The notes under the pieces were generated by a model. The model had not been told where the DNA came from, searched no databases, and saw only the letters and a program-made list of their open reading frames with translations. Positions 60,891-64,000 of a DNA stretch of 64,000 nt are shown in pieces. A program made the position numbers and the translations under genes. Location: assembly GCF_028453695.1 (NCBI RefSeq), contig NC_135778.1:31423214-31487213 (forward strand), read 5' to 3'. Within the stretch, counting starts at the first letter, position 1, and each line of letters begins with the position of its first letter. This DNA comes from Augochlora pura (Eukaryota; Arthropoda; Insecta; Hymenoptera; Halictidae).

Positions 60891-63276
60891 CATGTATATT
60901 TTGTTATGTACCATACAATCCCTTTCAATCTAAAAAATCAATTTTATTCATAACTTCCTTGATCTTCTCTCGGAGAATCTATTATTTTCTTATTAAAGTA
61001 TTAACAAACGTTTGAATTTCCGCCATGAATTTTTTTCGTATTTATACATATACAGAATATGCAATTCTCTTATCAGCTTAAATTTGGTTACGGTGCGACA
61101 TATACCAGTAATGAAGTCTTATTGTTATATCATTTGTAGATCGTTTAGGCCCTTAGGTATTAGATCTACTCCACAGCTTTTCTATGTACATAAATTTAAA
61201 CGCGTATGTATATGAAAAGATATTTGTGACAGTGTATACCTTAATGGTATAGACCACTTCTACAATTACTAAAAATTTTGAAAATCCATAAGTTACATTT
61301 TAGATAGTACTTTCTAATTTATAATCTACAAAATTTTGTTACTTCAGTTATTCCAGAACTTGTCAACTGAGACGGACAGCAATTAATATTTATTCTACGA
61401 AGATTCTTAAAAGCAACAAATAATTTCATAATTTTATACGAATTGTACTTTTAAAAATTTGAAAAACAAAACTGAAACTTGCATTTATATTTTCGTAGAA
61501 AGAATACATACTTAATTTAGTGATTACCTACAAAAAATTCTCAAACTCAGAATTAGAATTAACATTATTGAAAATTGAAACAATTTGTTGGCAAAAAGAC
61601 TAAAAAAAACTATATGAAACAATTCCAAACGTTCTAGTAAAAAGTTCGATCCGCAATTTACAACGAAGCTAGGAATATAAGGAGATGATTGCCTTGTTTG
61701 TGGGCTGGGTTACGTAGAAAATTGTATTTTATTTGGGTATCGACATTCTCACTTCTGGAGTGGATAAGGATGAATTTTCCTGGTTGTACGAATTAGGAGC
61801 CCTGAAAAGTGCCGTTATTGTTGAATGAACCTTTGAACCTCGCGCCATACTTTTATCCTCAGATGAAATTCCAACACACCCCTATTCTGCACTTTTCGTG
61901 GTCCAAAATTTGGGGTTGTAATCTACTTGAATCAGAATTTGGTCTAAGTACTTTCTCCTCTGAAACTCATTGACAAATTAAGCTGTACTGGAGGTTCGAT
62001 GATATTTTATGACAAATAGAACTATGTTGAAAAGAATTTATTTTAAAATAAAAACATAATTAATATGATAATATTAAGCTTATAAAACTTTATTTGTTGT
62101 ATGAAATAATTGATTTAAATAACAGCTTTTCTGAACTATTAAAAAATTATTAACAGTTTTAACATATCTATTATTTTCGATGAGCATTAAAACCAGATCA
62201 TTTAAATGTAGTTACGTTAAACTATTTTTTAAATAACTTTGTATTGTTTTTAAAACGAAAAAGGATCTTTCTCTGCTCGCATTATAAATCAACATAGTAA
62301 TAAATAGTTTTAAAATTGTTTTCACATTATCCAAGTCTATTAAGTATAATATGTATATCTTCGGAGTTTAATGTCTTCTTATTCCTGGTACTTTAAAAAT
62401 TCGCGAATTGTATCTGAAATCTGCTCTGTACGAATATCTTTATGGTAAATATTCTTTAAATTCACGACTTTGCAATTTATTTTCTCTTCTTTTAGATTAA
62501 AGTAAAAAATATTTGAAAATTTTCGAGTTCATCTTTGCAAACATTTTTCCTTTTTGGTATTTCTTACAAAAGAGTATTAAATATGACATAATATACATTA
62601 ATAGTTCATTCAGTTTTATCAAACTGTAATTTCTTTCTGTCTGCTGTCTCTATAATTTGAATTTTTTGATAATAAATTTGCTGAATTTTCTGCAAGTTCA
62701 AAATTATTCTTCATATTGTTAATAAATTTTGACAAAGAATTAAGTGACTTAGTTTCATTTAACAAATTAGGTTTAATATCTTGAAAAGATTTACTTGTTC
62801 GATTTATACTTTGTAATAATTTATCATAGACTCTAAAATTGTGCAAGATATTCATTTTTTGAATAATAATGTATAATAGACGTGTTAGCTGTCCCACAAT
62901 TTTTCAATAAGATTCAGATAATAATATTACATAGATAGTGATCAAGTATTTACACAATGATATAACTATTCCTTTAAAAATTACGTCTTTTCTTCCTTAA
63001 ATCTTTTTTTAATTTAAAACAATTTTTGCTAAAGTATTCGTGGAAATATCAAAATATCTATATTGAACGTAGTATCGTGATTGAGAATTCGTTGCACTTT
63101 GTGTTCCATAGAACTTTCATCTTTAAAGTAAATCTAAGGAAAAATAAACATAAAATGCATATTTTTCAAATTTTTAATCTTCTTCTGGGGTCTCTTCGCG
63201 ACGGGCTTCACAAACGCAAACCTCATGCGTCTTGGGATTAATACGCCACTGTTGTAACCGTTATTTGAGCCGTTTA
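60891..63276. other. Intergenic stretch right of the carrier gene
   Basis: The sequence is AT-rich with no convincing coding exon. A less AT-rich patch at about 61680-61930 contains a histone-type stem-loop-like sequence on the minus strand (listed separately). A minus-strand frame at 62619-62897 is Asn/Lys-rich and typical of chance frames in AT-rich DNA. Confidence 0.45.
61798..61813 (-). other. Histone-mRNA-type 3' stem-loop look-alike
   Basis: The minus strand reads ATAACGGCACTTTTCAGGGCTCC. The core GGCACTTTTCAGGGCT matches the histone stem-loop GGCYCTTTTCAGRGCC at most positions and keeps the TTTC loop, but the stem has one mismatch and one G-T pair. No histone coding sequence is recognisable upstream on the minus strand, so this is a chance match or a decayed histone fragment. 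Confidence 0.25.
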
Positions 63277-63536
63277 TTTTGAAAGTGGCCTAACTCCATT
63301 TATTTTCAAATCGAGATATTTAAGCATTTGCGTTTCAATGAATTTAAAAATATACGTATAGGATACTAATGAGTCATACTGCTTAAGTGTATCTAAGGGT
63401 GTTAAATTTATAGTGAATAATTATTATAACAATTATTAAGTGAATAATATGTGTTTTCTTATCAAGAATGGAGTTTGGCCACTTTCAAAATTAACATCCA
63501 GATTCATTATAAAATTTGAAGGTGCCCAAGTCCATT
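63277..63536. repeat. Repeated AAAGTGGCC..ACTCCATT motifs, inverted and direct
   Basis: TTTTGAAAGTGGCCTAACTC with ATT after it (63277-63300) is matched in inverted orientation at 63467-63490 (AATGGAGTTTGGCCACTTTC). A third, direct copy is at 63515-63536 (TTTGAAGGTGCCCAAGTCCA). Such motif arrays are common in subterminal parts of DNA transposons, and an unidentified element-like frame follows at once. Confidence 0.6.
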
Positions 63537-63691
63537 TAACATAATTTAAGATGCTTCAAATTGAAAAAAAAACATCACTTAATTTATTTTACATATTTTA
63601 AGATACTTTGGAAACTTAATTTATGCGATTCAAAACATTTTTTAACTACGTAAAAAACATAAAAATCATAAATTTATTACAAACCAATTTA

Positions 63692-64000
63692 CTACTCATC
63701 TACATTTTGTGTGTGTGAAAGGGATGTGAAGAAATCATGATGTTCCAGTGGTATATATCGTAATAGGTCAATTATGTCCTTGAATTTTGCTGTTGTAATT
63801 TGTCTGATATTTTTATACAGTGGTGTTAATACAATATTTTCGAACTTTCTTGTTCTACCCCGACGTGGTAATAAATCCAGGACTTTAAAATTGTTATTCT
63901 CATTCATTGATGTTTTATAGAAAATTTTTAACCAGTTTATTGTTTCCCCATCAGAATTCTTTACCCTTTTAAAAATTGCGTCTTCTAATAATTTTGTTGA
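63692..64000 (-). CDS. C-terminal part of an unidentified, transposon-like open frame (cut by the window edge)
   Basis: On the minus strand an open frame enters from the right edge and runs 102 codons to a stop at 63692. It reads KLLEDAIFKRVKNSDGETIN near the edge, then VLDLLPRRGRTRKF, and ITTAKFKDIIDLLRYIPLEH before HDFFTSL. The closing pattern (basic PRRGR, a KFKDIIDLL helix, YIPLEHHDFF) resembles the C-termini of multicopy uncharacterised frames that I associate with insect DNA transposons; this is from memory of the pattern, not a named domain. AAAGTGGCC repeats lie downstream. Strand, stop and frame are certain, but the identity is not. Confidence 0.4.
   Translation of the reverse strand, partial: STKLLEDAIFKRVKNSDGETINWLKIFYKTSMNENNNFKVLDLLPRRGRTRKFENIVLTPLYKNIRQITTAKFKDIIDLLRYIPLEHHDFFTSLSHTQNVDE

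Noticed and set aside
1..64000. CRISPR arrays, operons, ribosome binding sites, tRNA genes
   Set aside because: The DNA is eukaryotic with introns throughout. No regularly spaced array was seen, and I found no sequence combining both tRNA internal promoter boxes with a pairing acceptor stem.

Overview
The window is nuclear DNA of an insect. It is AT-rich and low in repeats, with short introns, GT-AG splicing, many microsatellites and compact housekeeping genes. An Osiris (DUF1676) gene, which occurs only in insects, fixes the class. The base composition, intron style and microsatellite load suggest a hymenopteran such as a bee, but I cannot prove the order from sequence alone.

Layout. 1-14 kb is almost gene-free. 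It holds one convincing signal-peptide first exon on the minus strand (4785-4904), several degenerate repeats, a perfect 38-bp palindrome and two weak gene candidates. 14.2-16.8 kb is a three-exon Osiris gene (minus) with a TTAA-flanked piggyBac-like MITE in intron 2 and an ~81-bp degenerate repeat in intron 1. 19.4-23.1 kb is an eight-exon gene (minus) for the beta-catenin- and Axin-binding half of APC, with no Armadillo domain in the window. 23.9-24.5 kb is SmD3 (minus). 24.5-29.6 kb is microsatellite-rich non-coding DNA, probably in part the long 3' UTR of the next gene, an A20/AN1 zinc-finger protein of the ZFAND5/6 type (29.6-31.1 kb, minus). 31-41 kb has no recognisable gene, but it contains GC-rich promoter-like blocks and a transposon-like fragment.

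From 41 kb the window becomes gene-dense: Br140/BRPF (plus, 41.0-44.4 kb), beta-ureidopropionase pyd3/UPB1 (minus, 44.8-47.1 kb, convergent with Br140), the H2A.Z chaperone YL-1/VPS72 (plus, 48.9-50.6 kb, divergent from pyd3), Rab11 (minus, 55.1-57.6 kb) and an SLC25A39/40-type mitochondrial carrier (plus, 59.1-60.9 kb, divergent from Rab11). The last kilobase looks like the end of a transposable element, with an open frame running off the window and repeated AAAGTGGCC-type motifs.

The genes form no shared pathway. Br140 (MOZ/MORF-type acetyltransferase scaffold) and YL-1 (Tip60/SWR1 complex) are both chromatin factors lying 4.5 kb apart, but nothing here shows that they are co-regulated. I joined exons by splice-site phase, and every recognised gene gives one uninterrupted reading frame across its junctions. 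The most notable object is the APC-like gene that lacks its Armadillo half and carries a row of Axin-binding SAMP motifs, three of which end exactly at exon borders.
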